NCBI GenBank assembly: GCA_016934975.1
Contig: JAFGRV010000297.1
Span: 1-39,891, forward strand
DNA length: 39,891 nucleotides
Source of the DNA: Spirochaetales bacterium
Lineage (GTDB): Bacteria; Spirochaetota; Spirochaetia; SZUA-6; JAFGRV01
Direction: 5' to 3'
This document shows positions 27,375 through 37,079 of the stretch, in pieces. The translations under genes were made by a program, and so were the position numbers. Numbering within the stretch: the stretch's first letter is position 1; every line of letters starts with the position of its first letter. The notes below the pieces were generated by a model. That model was not told the DNA's origin and did no database searches. It worked only from the letters and a program-made list of their open reading frames with translations.

Positions 27375-27683
27375 TTACATTGTTACATATTCTGATATTT
27401 TATCTTTTGAAAAGTCATTTAAAGAGAAAAATTCGATTCCTGTTTCAAATCTGCTTTCTGATATTTTTTTTGTCCATACCACCTCTCCGATGGCTTGTAT
27501 TATTCCTTTATCTTTTAATGGAATAACAAGGAAAATTACGACTCCCTCTGAAATGAGATGGTTCGTAACAATACAAATACCACCGATACTAATATCTTTC
27601 GCTTCTGCTTTCTTTTCACTCGAATAATCGATGGCTGACTGTAATTTTTTTCTTTGATAGCATCTTCTCTCCGGTTGCACCAA
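27375..27683 (-). CDS. PilZ domain protein
   Basis: MVQPERRCYQRKKLQSAIDYSSEKKAEAKDISIGGICIVTNHLISEGVVIFLVIPL (RxxxR, D-x-S-x-x-G-x-x). Confidence 0.85.
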   Translation of the reverse strand: MVQPERRCYQRKKLQSAIDYSSEKKAEAKDISIGGICIVTNHLISEGVVIFLVIPLKDKGIIQAIGEVVWTKKISESRFETGIEFFSLNDFSKDKISEYVTM

Positions 27684-27965
27684 TTTGCTCCTTTTCTTTT
27701 TTTTTTATGCATACTCTATCTTTCAAATCAAGAAAGACGGATTTTTTGCATAGACATTCCAATTCCATCTTCCATGCGATAGAGTATTTATCATTTTAAT
27801 TTAAAATTTTATTCCTACCTCTTACTTTATGAGCAAATAATATAGATATAATATACTATTAATATTCACGAAGGGCAACTTTTTTTTACTCATTTGGAAA
27901 AATATTTTTAGTTGATATGATGAGTGGATTGGCGGAGAAATCAATGTTTCGGAACAAAAGGGAGA

Positions 27966-28361
27966 TTACCCATCAGCTACTTCTTCTTCGAGATAAAATC
28001 TCAATATCGTGTTCCCGATAACAATTCTGTCGCCATAGAGAAGATGCATTTTCTTTTTTAATTTTTTACGGTTTAGAAATGTGGCATTTGTTGACCCGAT
28101 ATCTTCCAGATAATATTTACCGTCCTGTCCATTTTCGATTCTGCAATGCTCCGAACTTATAAGCGGATCATTAAGTGATATATCGCACTCTTTGCTTCTT
28201 CCAATTGTAATCAGCGGCTTATTGATAATAAATGCTTTGCCAAACAAATTTTCAGAGAGTATCAGCAGAACCGCTTTATGGGAGCATAATTCGGAACTTT
28301 TCAGTTTTTGCCGGTTTTGTCCTAATAAGGTGTCCTTATCTTCATCTTTGCTGTTATTCAT
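27966..28361 (-). CDS. FHA domain protein
   Basis: ITIGRSKECDISLNDPLISSEHCRIENGQDGKYYLEDIGSTNATFLNRKKL...GDRIVIGNTILRF. Confidence 0.95.
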   Translation of the reverse strand: MNNSKDEDKDTLLGQNRQKLKSSELCSHKAVLLILSENLFGKAFIINKPLITIGRSKECDISLNDPLISSEHCRIENGQDGKYYLEDIGSTNATFLNRKKLKKKMHLLYGDRIVIGNTILRFYLEEEVADG

Positions 28362-28476
28362 ACATTTCCTGTCTTTTCTGTTTCATGTTTAATGACCAAT
28401 TATATACATTAATATAGTAAATCAAGCTTTATTGCAATAAATTATTAAGTCTAAAAGGACTCAAGATCCTTTTTAT

Positions 28477-28794
28477 TTATTCTTTCAGGTAAGAACAACA
28501 ATAATCCGTTATTGTATTTACCTTAAGTTTAAATAGCGAATGAGGTGGAACTGAAAAAGATTGTCCGGACTCAATATGCTCCCAATCCGTGTGTCCCGGA
28601 AGCAAAATATCAAGACTCCCCTGAATTATTTCCATTATTTCTTTATCCTCGGTCTTAAATTCATATTCACCGGGGAGCATAATACCGAGTGTTTTTTTTG
28701 ATGAATCATTGAATATAATGGTTCTGCTTGTTACCTTGCCGCTAAAATAGATATTGGCTTTTTTTACAATTGTAACGTTTTTGAAGTCTGACAT
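28477..28794 (-). CDS. ppnP: Pyrimidine/purine nucleoside phosphorylase (PpnP, DUF1255)
   Basis: [79 protein letters not shown]. Confidence 0.92.
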   Translation of the reverse strand: MSDFKNVTIVKKANIYFSGKVTSRTIIFNDSSKKTLGIMLPGEYEFKTEDKEIMEIIQGSLDILLPGHTDWEHIESGQSFSVPPHSLFKLKVNTITDYCCSYLKE

Positions 28795-28834
28795 ATGATA
28801 TCCTTTACAGTGATGAAAAAATTTTGTACCTATA

Positions 28835-28942
28835 CATTACGCAAGTTACGCCCGCTACCCAAATAATTAATTTATTACAAGGGTGCCGTTATGAAAATTT
28901 GTGATTTCACGAGAACCTGCGTTTCGCTACTATTCCTGATAT
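28835..28942 (-). repeat. Dispersed ~105-bp intergenic repeat, copy B (inverse of 17134-17241)
   Basis: See copy A. Confidence 0.75.
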
Positions 28943-28977
28943 TCTTGTAAAAAAACAAGAATATCAGGAATAGTAGC
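28926..28977. repeat. Perfect 22-bp hairpin
   Basis: GCTACTATTCCTGATATTCTTG-taaaaaaa-CAAGAATATCAGGAATAGTAGC. Confidence 0.85.
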
Positions 28978-29101
28978 ATAAAGGTCAGGCTTTTGTCTCA
29001 AACATTTTTTAGTATACAAATGAATGATAAAAAGTCAAGATACTAAAATCCGATACAAAGAGGCCATAACTGCAAAGCTTTATGGTATATGACATGGAAA
29101 T

Positions 29102-29142
29102 ACAAAAAAAGGCCTTTGAACATGTCAAAGGCCTTTTTTTAC
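29102..29142. terminator. Bidirectional intrinsic terminator
   Basis: AAAAAAAGGCCTTTGA-acatg-TCAAAGGCCTTTTTTT. Confidence 0.85.
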
Positions 29143-29186
29143 GATATAAAAATGCTCATAAGGAAAAGGTGGAATACAAATAATTC

Positions 29187-30680
29187 TTATGGTTCTATTC
29201 CCCAGATAAGTACATCATTCCAGTAAAGTGTCACATGTTGTGTCTCTTCATAGGGAAAACCTGTTTCCATGTAAGAATAATCATCAGTCTCATTATAATT
29301 TGACCAGTCCGATTTATTAAATCTGAGCTGCAATTCTCCTGAAGAACCCTCTGCCGGAATAACGCCGGCTTCATCACTAAAAGATACTTCGAGATAATAA
29401 TCCGCTCCTTCTTTCGGTTCGGGAGCGGGTGAATTGTTCAGAGATACAAATGAACTTTGTACATAATTATTACCAATATATGCATAATCAACCCAGAATT
29501 GTTGAGGTGAACTACTATCGATTGTATACCAATATTTCATTGTGAGCTCCGATAGAGGAATATCCTGTGCACTTTCATTTTTTATTTGGAGATGGGGTTT
29601 GATATGATTATCCAGGGTCATCCCGTAACCTCCGTCCCTGTATCGGACTTTCAGGTTTATTAAGAAATTTGTCGGAAAAAGTGTCCATGTACTGCCCCTG
29701 TCGATGCTTCGTGCTGTACCCTGGTTTCTAAAACAGATATAAAGGGTATTAAGATAGTAGGGGTTGATACTTATAGAGCATAATTGGCTTTCTGCGGGGA
29801 TCGAATCAGTATGAATATTTTCCCATTCTACGCCGCCTCCCAAACTACGCCATATGCTATCTCTTTCAAAGGGATCGGTTTCTCTGTGGCCGGAGGTGAT
29901 ATAGAGTTTGGGGATACTGCTGCTATGTGTATCGACTGCAATAGCAGTAATTAATCTTTTTGGTATTGTTGATGCAGCGTTGGTGATCCGGTACCAGTAT
30001 GGCTCTTCGGCGTTTATGTCGGCGCATGTGTAGAGCTGTCCATTTTTTGTCCCGACAAATACTTTATTCGTATCATACGGGAGTTGTTCAATAGTGCTGA
30101 TAATATCGCCTGTTTCGAGGGGTATTTGAAAGGGATCATCTGCTATCGATGTTGACCATGTTTTTCCTCTATTTTTGCTTACGAATACAGTATCTTTTGC
30201 AATAACATAGAGTATTTCAGGATTAAGCGGATGAACAGAGATACCCCGAATGTCCGGGGAGGGTGGTCTCATTGTTATCCATGTTCTTCCTCCATCTTCA
30301 GTTTTTATCAGGTTTCCCGCTGCGTCACCTTCAAAACTAATATAGAGGTAAGAGCTGTTTAAGGCATTCATCGCAATTCCTGTGACCATCCGTTTCTGAA
30401 CCGTTACATTTCCGACGGGATAGATTTTTGTCCACGCGGGATAGGGGTCAGTCGCATTTTCAGTGACATACACTTCTCCGGAACTATAACCTGCGAAAGT
30501 TTTTTGAAGATTTCCCGGTGTACTTACGATAATGCTCAGCATCGACGCGTCACCACCTGCAGGGATCATAGGTTCCCAGTCATCTACCTGCTGAATCCCG
30601 GGATCCAATGCGCCTAATAGGCCGGGAATCCATAACAGGACAATTCCACAGAACATGACCGTTTTGATCATTTTTTTCAT
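29187..30680 (-). CDS. Secreted BNR/VPS10-like repeat protein with C-terminal CBM3 cellulose-binding module
   Basis: Signal peptide; SEDGGRTW/SKNRGKTWS/SIDRGSTWT-type Asp-box repeats; C-terminus IKPHLQIKNESAQDIPLSELTMKYWYTID...GADYYLEVSFSDEAGVIPAEGSSGELQLRFNKSDWSNYNETDDYSY..VTLYWNDVLIWGIEP matches CBM3. Confidence 0.88.
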   Translation of the reverse strand: MKKMIKTVMFCGIVLLWIPGLLGALDPGIQQVDDWEPMIPAGGDASMLSIIVSTPGNLQKTFAGYSSGEVYVTENATDPYPAWTKIYPVGNVTVQKRMVTGIAMNALNSSYLYISFEGDAAGNLIKTEDGGRTWITMRPPSPDIRGISVHPLNPEILYVIAKDTVFVSKNRGKTWSTSIADDPFQIPLETGDIISTIEQLPYDTNKVFVGTKNGQLYTCADINAEEPYWYRITNAASTIPKRLITAIAVDTHSSSIPKLYITSGHRETDPFERDSIWRSLGGGVEWENIHTDSIPAESQLCSISINPYYLNTLYICFRNQGTARSIDRGSTWTLFPTNFLINLKVRYRDGGYGMTLDNHIKPHLQIKNESAQDIPLSELTMKYWYTIDSSSPQQFWVDYAYIGNNYVQSSFVSLNNSPAPEPKEGADYYLEVSFSDEAGVIPAEGSSGELQLRFNKSDWSNYNETDDYSYMETGFPYEETQHVTLYWNDVLIWGIEP

Positions 30681-30723
30681 TTTTTTGTCTCCTTACTTTA
30701 TAATTGTTTTTTTTTATACAAAC

Positions 30724-30786
30724 CGAACGCTCTATTGCGAACGCTTTATAGCGAACGCTTTATAGCGAACGCTTTATAGCGAACGG
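30724..30786. repeat. 14-bp tandem repeat array upstream of the CBM3 gene
   Basis: CGAACGCTCTATTG, CGAACGCTTTATAG x3, then partial CGAACGG. Confidence 0.9.
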
Positions 30787-31045
30787 ATTGATTCTTAGTA
30801 AATAAAACTGATAATCCATCTTGTTATTATTGCTTTGACCGCTTATTTCCTAGTTGTTCAATGTTTTTTTAATCTTACACATCCTTACTATGATGGTCAA
30901 AGCTTAGCGTTTTGACGGATTTAGTATTTTAAAATAACCTCCAATGCGTATAGTATTAATTTGAAATACTACAGTCAAAACACTATATTCGATTGCACTG
31001 ACCTTTTTATTTCCCTGTAGTAAAGTAAAAGACCCCTTGCAAAGT

Positions 31046-31075
31046 CCGTTCTGTGAACGGCCGTTCACGGAACGG
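31046..31075. promoter_or_regulatory. 30-bp near-perfect palindrome
   Basis: CCGTTCTGTGAACGGCCGTTCACGGAACGG; perfect core GTGAACGGCCGTTCAC, one T/G mismatch pair. Confidence 0.7.
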
Positions 31076-31472
31076 CGGTGGCTTCCTTTTGATAGTGAAA
31101 GGAGTAATTTATTGTCCAACGGTAAATAAAAAATTCAATAACAATGAGCATAGTCATCCTCATGTTTTTATTCAGCCTTCAAAAAATATGGTTTATTTTC
31201 TTTTTAAAGTAAAACTTAAGTTAATTTTTATTTTCTAGTTATAAGCCTCATTATATATGATTATTCAGGAATAGTCAAGCTTTTTAGGTGAATATACTAT
31301 GTTATTTTTAAAAATTGCCTTTAACGGTTATAAGCTTATTCCCCTATAAGTGTCAATAAAGCAGCTGTTCCTTCATAAGGGGATTGTTGTTCACCGGAAA
31401 TTGCCGCCGATTTTTATATGATCTTGAAATTTCTTAAATAATGAGTATACTTTACCCGGGGAAAAATAATAA

Positions 31473-33638
31473 ATGAAAAAAACAATCGGTTTATTCGTGA
31501 ATACATTCTATGATGAGTATGAAGTCTCAATCTGGGAAGGGATTAAAAAGGCAATAAATGAATACGGATATACTCTTATCTCTTTTGTCGGAGGGTCTCT
31601 CAATAATCCGTATTTTAATAATAAAACGAGAAACACTGTATATGATCTTGCCTGTTCTAAAAATGTTGATGGAATTCTTGCCATATCAGTCTCAATCGCC
31701 TCGTATATAGACAGGGATGTATTACAAACTTTTTTTGCATCATATTCTCCTGTTCCTATAATAAGTATCGGGATACCTCTTGATAATATTCCCCATATCT
31801 CTATAGATAATAAAAGTGGAATGGATGCCCTTGTGACACACCTCGTAAAAGATCATAACTTCAGGCGTATTGCATTTATTTGCGGACCTAAAAAAAACAG
31901 AGATGCAGAAGTAAGATTGTATGCATATAAAAACGTTTTAACTCAATTTAAAATACCCATCAACCCACAACTCATTGTACATGGATCCTTCCATGTAAAC
32001 AGCGGTCAGCTCGCTATTTCTCAACTTATTGATGAAAGAAAAGTTGCTTTTGATGCGATCATCGGAGCGAATGATTATGTTGCGATTAATGCGATCTCAG
32101 AATTGGAGAAACGTGGAATAAGGGTGCCGGCGGATGTCGCTGTTGTTGGTTTTGATGATGTTATCGAGAGTCAATATCTTGAATATCCCTTAACCACGGT
32201 GAAACAGCCCGGTTTTAAGCTTGGATATGAAGCCGCAGTCATGATGTGTTCTCTCTTAAACAAGAAGAAGATTGAGATGGATAAGGAGATCGCCAGTCAG
32301 CTTATTCTTCGAAATTCCTGCGGTTGTGACAATACATATAAAATAGAGAATATTGATAAATATATCCAGAGCAGTACGAATGAAAAGATTAATAAAAAGC
32401 AATTTATTCTTGCTATGACAGATATCATGAAATTGGAATTTGGAGGATCCTTTTCCCCTCTTCAATTATCCAAACTGGCGGAGAGACTTTTTATTTCACT
32501 TATGAAAGAACTGCAGGGAAAAGAAGAAGGGACTTTTTTTAAGAGTTTAAAAGAGATCATAAAGGATACCTCACGATATATTCCGGAACTTTTTTCCTGG
32601 CACACAATTATCAGTTTTTTGTTCATTAAAATTGCACCGGAACTTTCATTTCCGGATAAATCGGATAGTTTATTGAGGTTATTTATAAATGTTTCAAGAT
32701 TGATAGATAGTATTACAATAAGAAATCTCAAATATAGGATTGTAAAAGCGAATGAACGGGAAATGCATCTTTATTCCTTAAAAAAACGGCTTCATACAGT
32801 TTTAGAAGTATATCAATTAAAAGAAATTATGAAAAAAGAATTTCCATTATTGGGGATAAAGAGTTGTTATATTAATGTGTATCATAAATATGAACAGAAG
32901 TCCTCTCCCGGTGCTCAATTATTATTCGCATATGTGAATGAAAGGTTCCCGGACATAGAACCTGATAAGCAACTCTTTGATTCGAAACTCCTTTTACCCG
33001 ACGGAATAAAAAATAATAAGGAAAATAAGTCTTTTATCATGTTATCCTTAAGTTACAAGAAAGAACTATTAGGATTTATACTATATGAACTGGAAAAACC
33101 CCCACTCGGTCCAAAATCTATTTCTTTTACAACCGAGAGAAGTTTGTGTGAGATCCTTACCATAGAGCTGAGTAACACAGTAAAAAGCATCATGCTTTTT
33201 AATCAAGTTGCAGAACAAGTAAAATACATTGATAAAAAAGATTATGAATCGGAAGAGAAATTTGCGAGTAATACTCTCCCCGAAGAAAAACTTCAGGAAT
33301 ATTTTCAACAATTGCTTCTCTATATGGATACGGAGAAACCTTTTGTCGATTTGGACCTCACATTACCCTATCTGGCAGAACAGTTGAATATTCCACGGAA
33401 TCATTTGTCGTATGTCATAAACAAATATTCGAGAGTCAATTTTTATGCCTTTGTCAACAGCTACAGAATCAAGCAGGCAAAGCACTATCTCGAAGCAGCG
33501 TACAAAGAAAAAATAAACATACTCGAAATAGCCTATAATTCCGGATTTAAATCAAAATCAACCTTTTATAAAATATTTAAAAAACATACTCAGTTAACGC
33601 CGACTGATTACCGGAGCAAGTATCTTGCGGGTTTATAG
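31473..33638 (+). CDS. Hybrid regulator: LacI/GalR-type periplasmic-binding-like sensor domain plus C-terminal AraC HTH
   Basis: N-term: TIGLFVNTFYDEYEVSIWEGIKKAINEYGY...VDGILAIS...AVVGFDDVIESQYLEYPLTTVKQP; C-term: LDLTLPYLAEQLNIPRNHLSYVINKYSRVNFYAFVNSYRIKQAKHYLE...ILEIAYNSGFKSKSTFYKIFKKHTQLTPTDYR. Confidence 0.92.
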   Translation: MKKTIGLFVNTFYDEYEVSIWEGIKKAINEYGYTLISFVGGSLNNPYFNNKTRNTVYDLACSKNVDGILAISVSIASYIDRDVLQTFFASYSPVPIISIGIPLDNIPHISIDNKSGMDALVTHLVKDHNFRRIAFICGPKKNRDAEVRLYAYKNVLTQFKIPINPQLIVHGSFHVNSGQLAISQLIDERKVAFDAIIGANDYVAINAISELEKRGIRVPADVAVVGFDDVIESQYLEYPLTTVKQPGFKLGYEAAVMMCSLLNKKKIEMDKEIASQLILRNSCGCDNTYKIENIDKYIQSSTNEKINKKQFILAMTDIMKLEFGGSFSPLQLSKLAERLFISLMKELQGKEEGTFFKSLKEIIKDTSRYIPELFSWHTIISFLFIKIAPELSFPDKSDSLLRLFINVSRLIDSITIRNLKYRIVKANEREMHLYSLKKRLHTVLEVYQLKEIMKKEFPLLGIKSCYINVYHKYEQKSSPGAQLLFAYVNERFPDIEPDKQLFDSKLLLPDGIKNNKENKSFIMLSLSYKKELLGFILYELEKPPLGPKSISFTTERSLCEILTIELSNTVKSIMLFNQVAEQVKYIDKKDYESEEKFASNTLPEEKLQEYFQQLLLYMDTEKPFVDLDLTLPYLAEQLNIPRNHLSYVINKYSRVNFYAFVNSYRIKQAKHYLEAAYKEKINILEIAYNSGFKSKSTFYKIFKKHTQLTPTDYRSKYLAGL

Positions 33639-33722
33639 ACTCATCTGCCGTACCCCCTTATATTTTTGCACAAATTTCTATAGTTATGGCGATGAACTCC
33701 CGATTCTTAAAGAGAGGAGTCC

Positions 33723-34352
33723 ATGCGATTAGGTAAAGATATCTATGAAAAACACGTAAAATATTATGCCCCCGGAGCAGTTATCTTTCAGGAAGGTGAC
33801 CAGGGAGATAAATTATATATTATTATAGAAGGGGAAGTTGAAATACGTAAATCAACATATTCTTCTTCTGCTAAAACATTGATAAGCCTCAATGCTGGAG
33901 ATATTTTCGGAGAAATGGCTATAATAGAAAAAAAAGCCCGTTCGGCGAGCGCGATTGCAATAAAACCGACAAAATTGCTCATTATGAATGATGCCTTGTT
34001 CGAGCGAATGATTGAGAAAAACTCGGATTTTGCAAAAAAAATGATTAGAATTCTTTCCGGGAGAGTTCGCCGTGCGAATAGCATCCTTCAGAATGTTATG
34101 GTAACAAATGTCGAGAATCAGATTGTGAGTGGGATTATTCAATATGCCCATGATTTTGGTATTCCGACCTTTAACGGATATAGAGTAAATGTGGATAAGT
34201 TCGTCAATTGGGCTTGCGACCACCTTGGAATTCTTTCGGAAGATTTATTAGCGACCATCCAGGACCTGCTGCGTAAAGGAATTATCTCCTATTCTGCCCT
34301 GGGGAAAAGCGACGTTGTCATTAAACAACGGCGAAAAGTCTATAAGACCTGA
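33723..34352 (+). CDS. Crp/Fnr-like cyclic-nucleotide-binding domain protein
   Basis: GAVIFQEGDQGDKLYIIIEGEVEIRKS...LNAGDIFGEMAIIEKKARSASAIAI; C-terminal region degenerate relative to Crp HTH. Confidence 0.88.
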   Translation: MRLGKDIYEKHVKYYAPGAVIFQEGDQGDKLYIIIEGEVEIRKSTYSSSAKTLISLNAGDIFGEMAIIEKKARSASAIAIKPTKLLIMNDALFERMIEKNSDFAKKMIRILSGRVRRANSILQNVMVTNVENQIVSGIIQYAHDFGIPTFNGYRVNVDKFVNWACDHLGILSEDLLATIQDLLRKGIISYSALGKSDVVIKQRRKVYKT

Positions 34353-34361
34353 TATTAATAC

Positions 34362-36821
34362 TCAATTATTAAACATCCCTGATAACTTTCTATAAAGCTC
34401 ATTTATTGTCTCTCTGTCCCGTTTTTCCAGGGTTTCATCCGCATCATCGGCAAGAATTTCCAGACTTGAAAGACTCTCTGAAACAGAGGTGTAAAAGTTC
34501 TTCATGGGTTTAAACCAGTACTTCCCTTTACTATCCGTAAAGAGGGTCAGAAACCCGAGTTTCTTATCATTTTTTTTCTTTTTACAGGGAGTCAGGAGAA
34601 AGGTGAGAGATTGTATCAGATTTTTAAGATCCTGATGAAAATCGTAATGCCGCCGCGGCCAGTTTTTGGTTATTTTATCCGGTATCCTGATTTTTGTCGC
34701 GATGTGAAGGAGGGTATTAAGGCTGATACCCTCAAGGAATTCATATGGCCCGATTGTTATTTTGCCATGGAGTCCTTTGTAGTGAGGAAGCAGGGAAATA
34801 TCCAGATTCTTAAGCAAGGGTTTTAGTTTCTCCCAGGGAAGAATGACTGTTTTTTTATTTCCCTTTCGTTTATCTATTCTGAACAAGGATTTTCCGATTT
34901 TTATATTATTGGTAAAATCCCTTGATTTATTTTTCTTTGTTTCTGTTCCTGTTTTAAAAAGGGTGTCTAATAATGGCGAAATATCATGGAGCCATTCTTC
35001 TCTTAATTCGGAGACGGAACGTGCGTACATCCGGGAGGTTTTTACAATTTCTCCGGCAACGATAAAACGGGGATTCTTTCGAAACATCACCGAACCGGGA
35101 TGAATCATGATCTTTCCGGCGGTAAGGCTTCTGAAAATCCCTCTCCCGGAATTAATACAGACAAATTGAATAAGTCCTCGTGCGATGCAGGACAAGTATT
35201 CTCTGAAAGGACCCCCGGAAGAGATCGGTATATGAGCGGCAGATACTATTTCCTCCAGCTGGTTCTTAATATTAACAAGTTCATGCATCGTTTTCAGATC
35301 AAGGAAATGTTCCTCGCAAAACAGGGATTTATCCCTGGTGTTTTTAAATGCACGGTAGAGTTTAAGATACGAGACAAAATCCCCGTGATTATCCCGGAAA
35401 AAGTGGTGGGCCTTTCTTGCTTCGATTTCGAGACCCTGTGGAAGAAGGAAAGGAGAATTGGTAGAGAGAAATGCCGTCGCGATGAGGACTTCCTCCAGTA
35501 CATCGGGGTACGATTGAATTGCTTCGACAATAATTCGTGATTGCCGGGGGAGGAGGGGGAAGAGCACCATCATTTTCCCGATACTCGTGAGGGACCTCTC
35601 TTTATCTATGGCCTCAAGCATCATAAGGGTTTCGATTGCGCTGATGATTCCCTCTCGTGAAGGTGACGAGAGAAAATCGAAATTCTCAAAGTTCCTTATC
35701 CCGATCTCGGCCATCCGGAGGACAACCTCTGAAAGGTCTGTCCGAAAGATTTCTTCCAGGGTAAACAATTGTCGTTTTTCGTAATCCTCATGGGTGTAAA
35801 GCCGGTAGCATACCCCCGGTTGTGTCCGGCCCGCTCTACCTTTCCGTTGGTTGCTGGCTGCTTTGGATATGGGTATTTCTATAAGAGAAGATGTAAATGT
35901 CCGGGGATTGTAAAAGTTCATTTTTGCAAAGCCGCTGTCTATCACTGTTGTAATTCCGTCAATTGTGACACTTGTTTCCGCAATATTCGTCGCAACGATT
36001 ACTTTGCGTTTCCCCGGATAGTCAAGGAAAATCTTCTCCTGGTCTTCGGAAGAGAGTCTGGAGTAAAGAGGGAGAATTTCAAGCTCCCCGGCATAGGGCA
36101 TGCCCGTGAGAAGGGTACTACAGGTCTTGATAGCTTTTTCACCTGAGAGGAAAATAAGGATATCACCTTCTCTTTTTTCCGAATGGACTTTTGTGACGAT
36201 TTCACCGATTTTTTCCATAAGAGAATCAAAATTCTGTTCACCCTCCAGGGGAGAAAAAATAACTTCCACCGGATAAACAATACTATCAATATTAACGATA
36301 GGGCATCCGTCAAAGTACTCGGAAAAAACCTGGGCATTAATTGTAGCGGAAGAAATTATCACCTTAAAATCCGGGCGCAATTCCAAAATCCGCTTTAAAA
36401 GTCCCAGGATAAAATCGATGTTGAGGCTCCGCTCATGGGCTTCGTCCACAATAATCATGCTATATTTATCGAGATTATAATCGGCTTTAATCTCCTGGAG
36501 GAGGATACCATCGGTCATCACCTTGATTTTTACATTTTCATCAGTTTTGTCTTCGAAACGCATTTTATACCCGACAATACCGGGAATAGTGACATTCATC
36601 TGGGTTGCGATAAATTTCGAGACCGATACGGCGGCTATTCTGCGGGGCTGAGTAATCCCGATAATTCCCGAATCGGCATATCCTTCATGATAAAGAATTT
36701 GCGGAATTTGAGTTGTTTTTCCGGAGCCTGTTGGACTCTCAACGACTATGACCTGATTGGATGAGATTTTTTCAAGGATTTTGGTTCTTTGAGTATATAC
36801 CGGGAGATTATTTGGCTTCAT
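34362..36821 (-). CDS. DEAH-box ATP-dependent helicase, HrpA/HrpB-like
   Basis: VVESPTGSGKTTQIPQIL, MIIVDEAHERSLNIDFILGLL, ISSATIN, NIAETSVTIDGITTVIDSGFAK, QRKGRAGRTQPGVCYRLY. Confidence 0.94.
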   Translation of the reverse strand: MKPNNLPVYTQRTKILEKISSNQVIVVESPTGSGKTTQIPQILYHEGYADSGIIGITQPRRIAAVSVSKFIATQMNVTIPGIVGYKMRFEDKTDENVKIKVMTDGILLQEIKADYNLDKYSMIIVDEAHERSLNIDFILGLLKRILELRPDFKVIISSATINAQVFSEYFDGCPIVNIDSIVYPVEVIFSPLEGEQNFDSLMEKIGEIVTKVHSEKREGDILIFLSGEKAIKTCSTLLTGMPYAGELEILPLYSRLSSEDQEKIFLDYPGKRKVIVATNIAETSVTIDGITTVIDSGFAKMNFYNPRTFTSSLIEIPISKAASNQRKGRAGRTQPGVCYRLYTHEDYEKRQLFTLEEIFRTDLSEVVLRMAEIGIRNFENFDFLSSPSREGIISAIETLMMLEAIDKERSLTSIGKMMVLFPLLPRQSRIIVEAIQSYPDVLEEVLIATAFLSTNSPFLLPQGLEIEARKAHHFFRDNHGDFVSYLKLYRAFKNTRDKSLFCEEHFLDLKTMHELVNIKNQLEEIVSAAHIPISSGGPFREYLSCIARGLIQFVCINSGRGIFRSLTAGKIMIHPGSVMFRKNPRFIVAGEIVKTSRMYARSVSELREEWLHDISPLLDTLFKTGTETKKNKSRDFTNNIKIGKSLFRIDKRKGNKKTVILPWEKLKPLLKNLDISLLPHYKGLHGKITIGPYEFLEGISLNTLLHIATKIRIPDKITKNWPRRHYDFHQDLKNLIQSLTFLLTPCKKKKNDKKLGFLTLFTDSKGKYWFKPMKNFYTSVSESLSSLEILADDADETLEKRDRETINELYRKLSGMFNN

Positions 36822-36887
36822 TTGTATGTGAGCATTTCCGCGTTATAGACATTGAGGTCATACTTTTGACTATAGAGATAAAAGATA

Positions 36888-37079
36888 TCAGCATTTGCTT
36901 ACCGCTTTACTATCAGCTGAAAAATCAATATTTATTGCATCGAAATTACCATCCGCATCAAATTCAATATTATTTTTGTCCATAAACTCTTCCGCGATAT
37001 GAATAGCTTCAGTTTCTTCAATTCCGAAGGATTGAATGAAACTGCTTAATTCATCAAATGATGCAACAGCTTTTCCCAT
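36888..37079 (-). CDS. Small acidic hypothetical protein
   Basis: MGKAVASFDELSSFIQSFGIEETEAIHIAEEFMDKNNIEFDADGNFDAINIDF; RBS-like aaggagaaagagg upstream on the minus strand. Confidence 0.5.
   Translation of the reverse strand: MGKAVASFDELSSFIQSFGIEETEAIHIAEEFMDKNNIEFDADGNFDAINIDFSADSKAVSKC

Noticed and set aside
30724-30786. CRISPR array
   Set aside because: Repeats are 14 bp and directly contiguous with no spacers; no cas genes.
35100-36985. Numerous plus-strand ORFs opposite the DEAH helicase
   Set aside because: Antisense shadows of a strongly supported helicase CDS.
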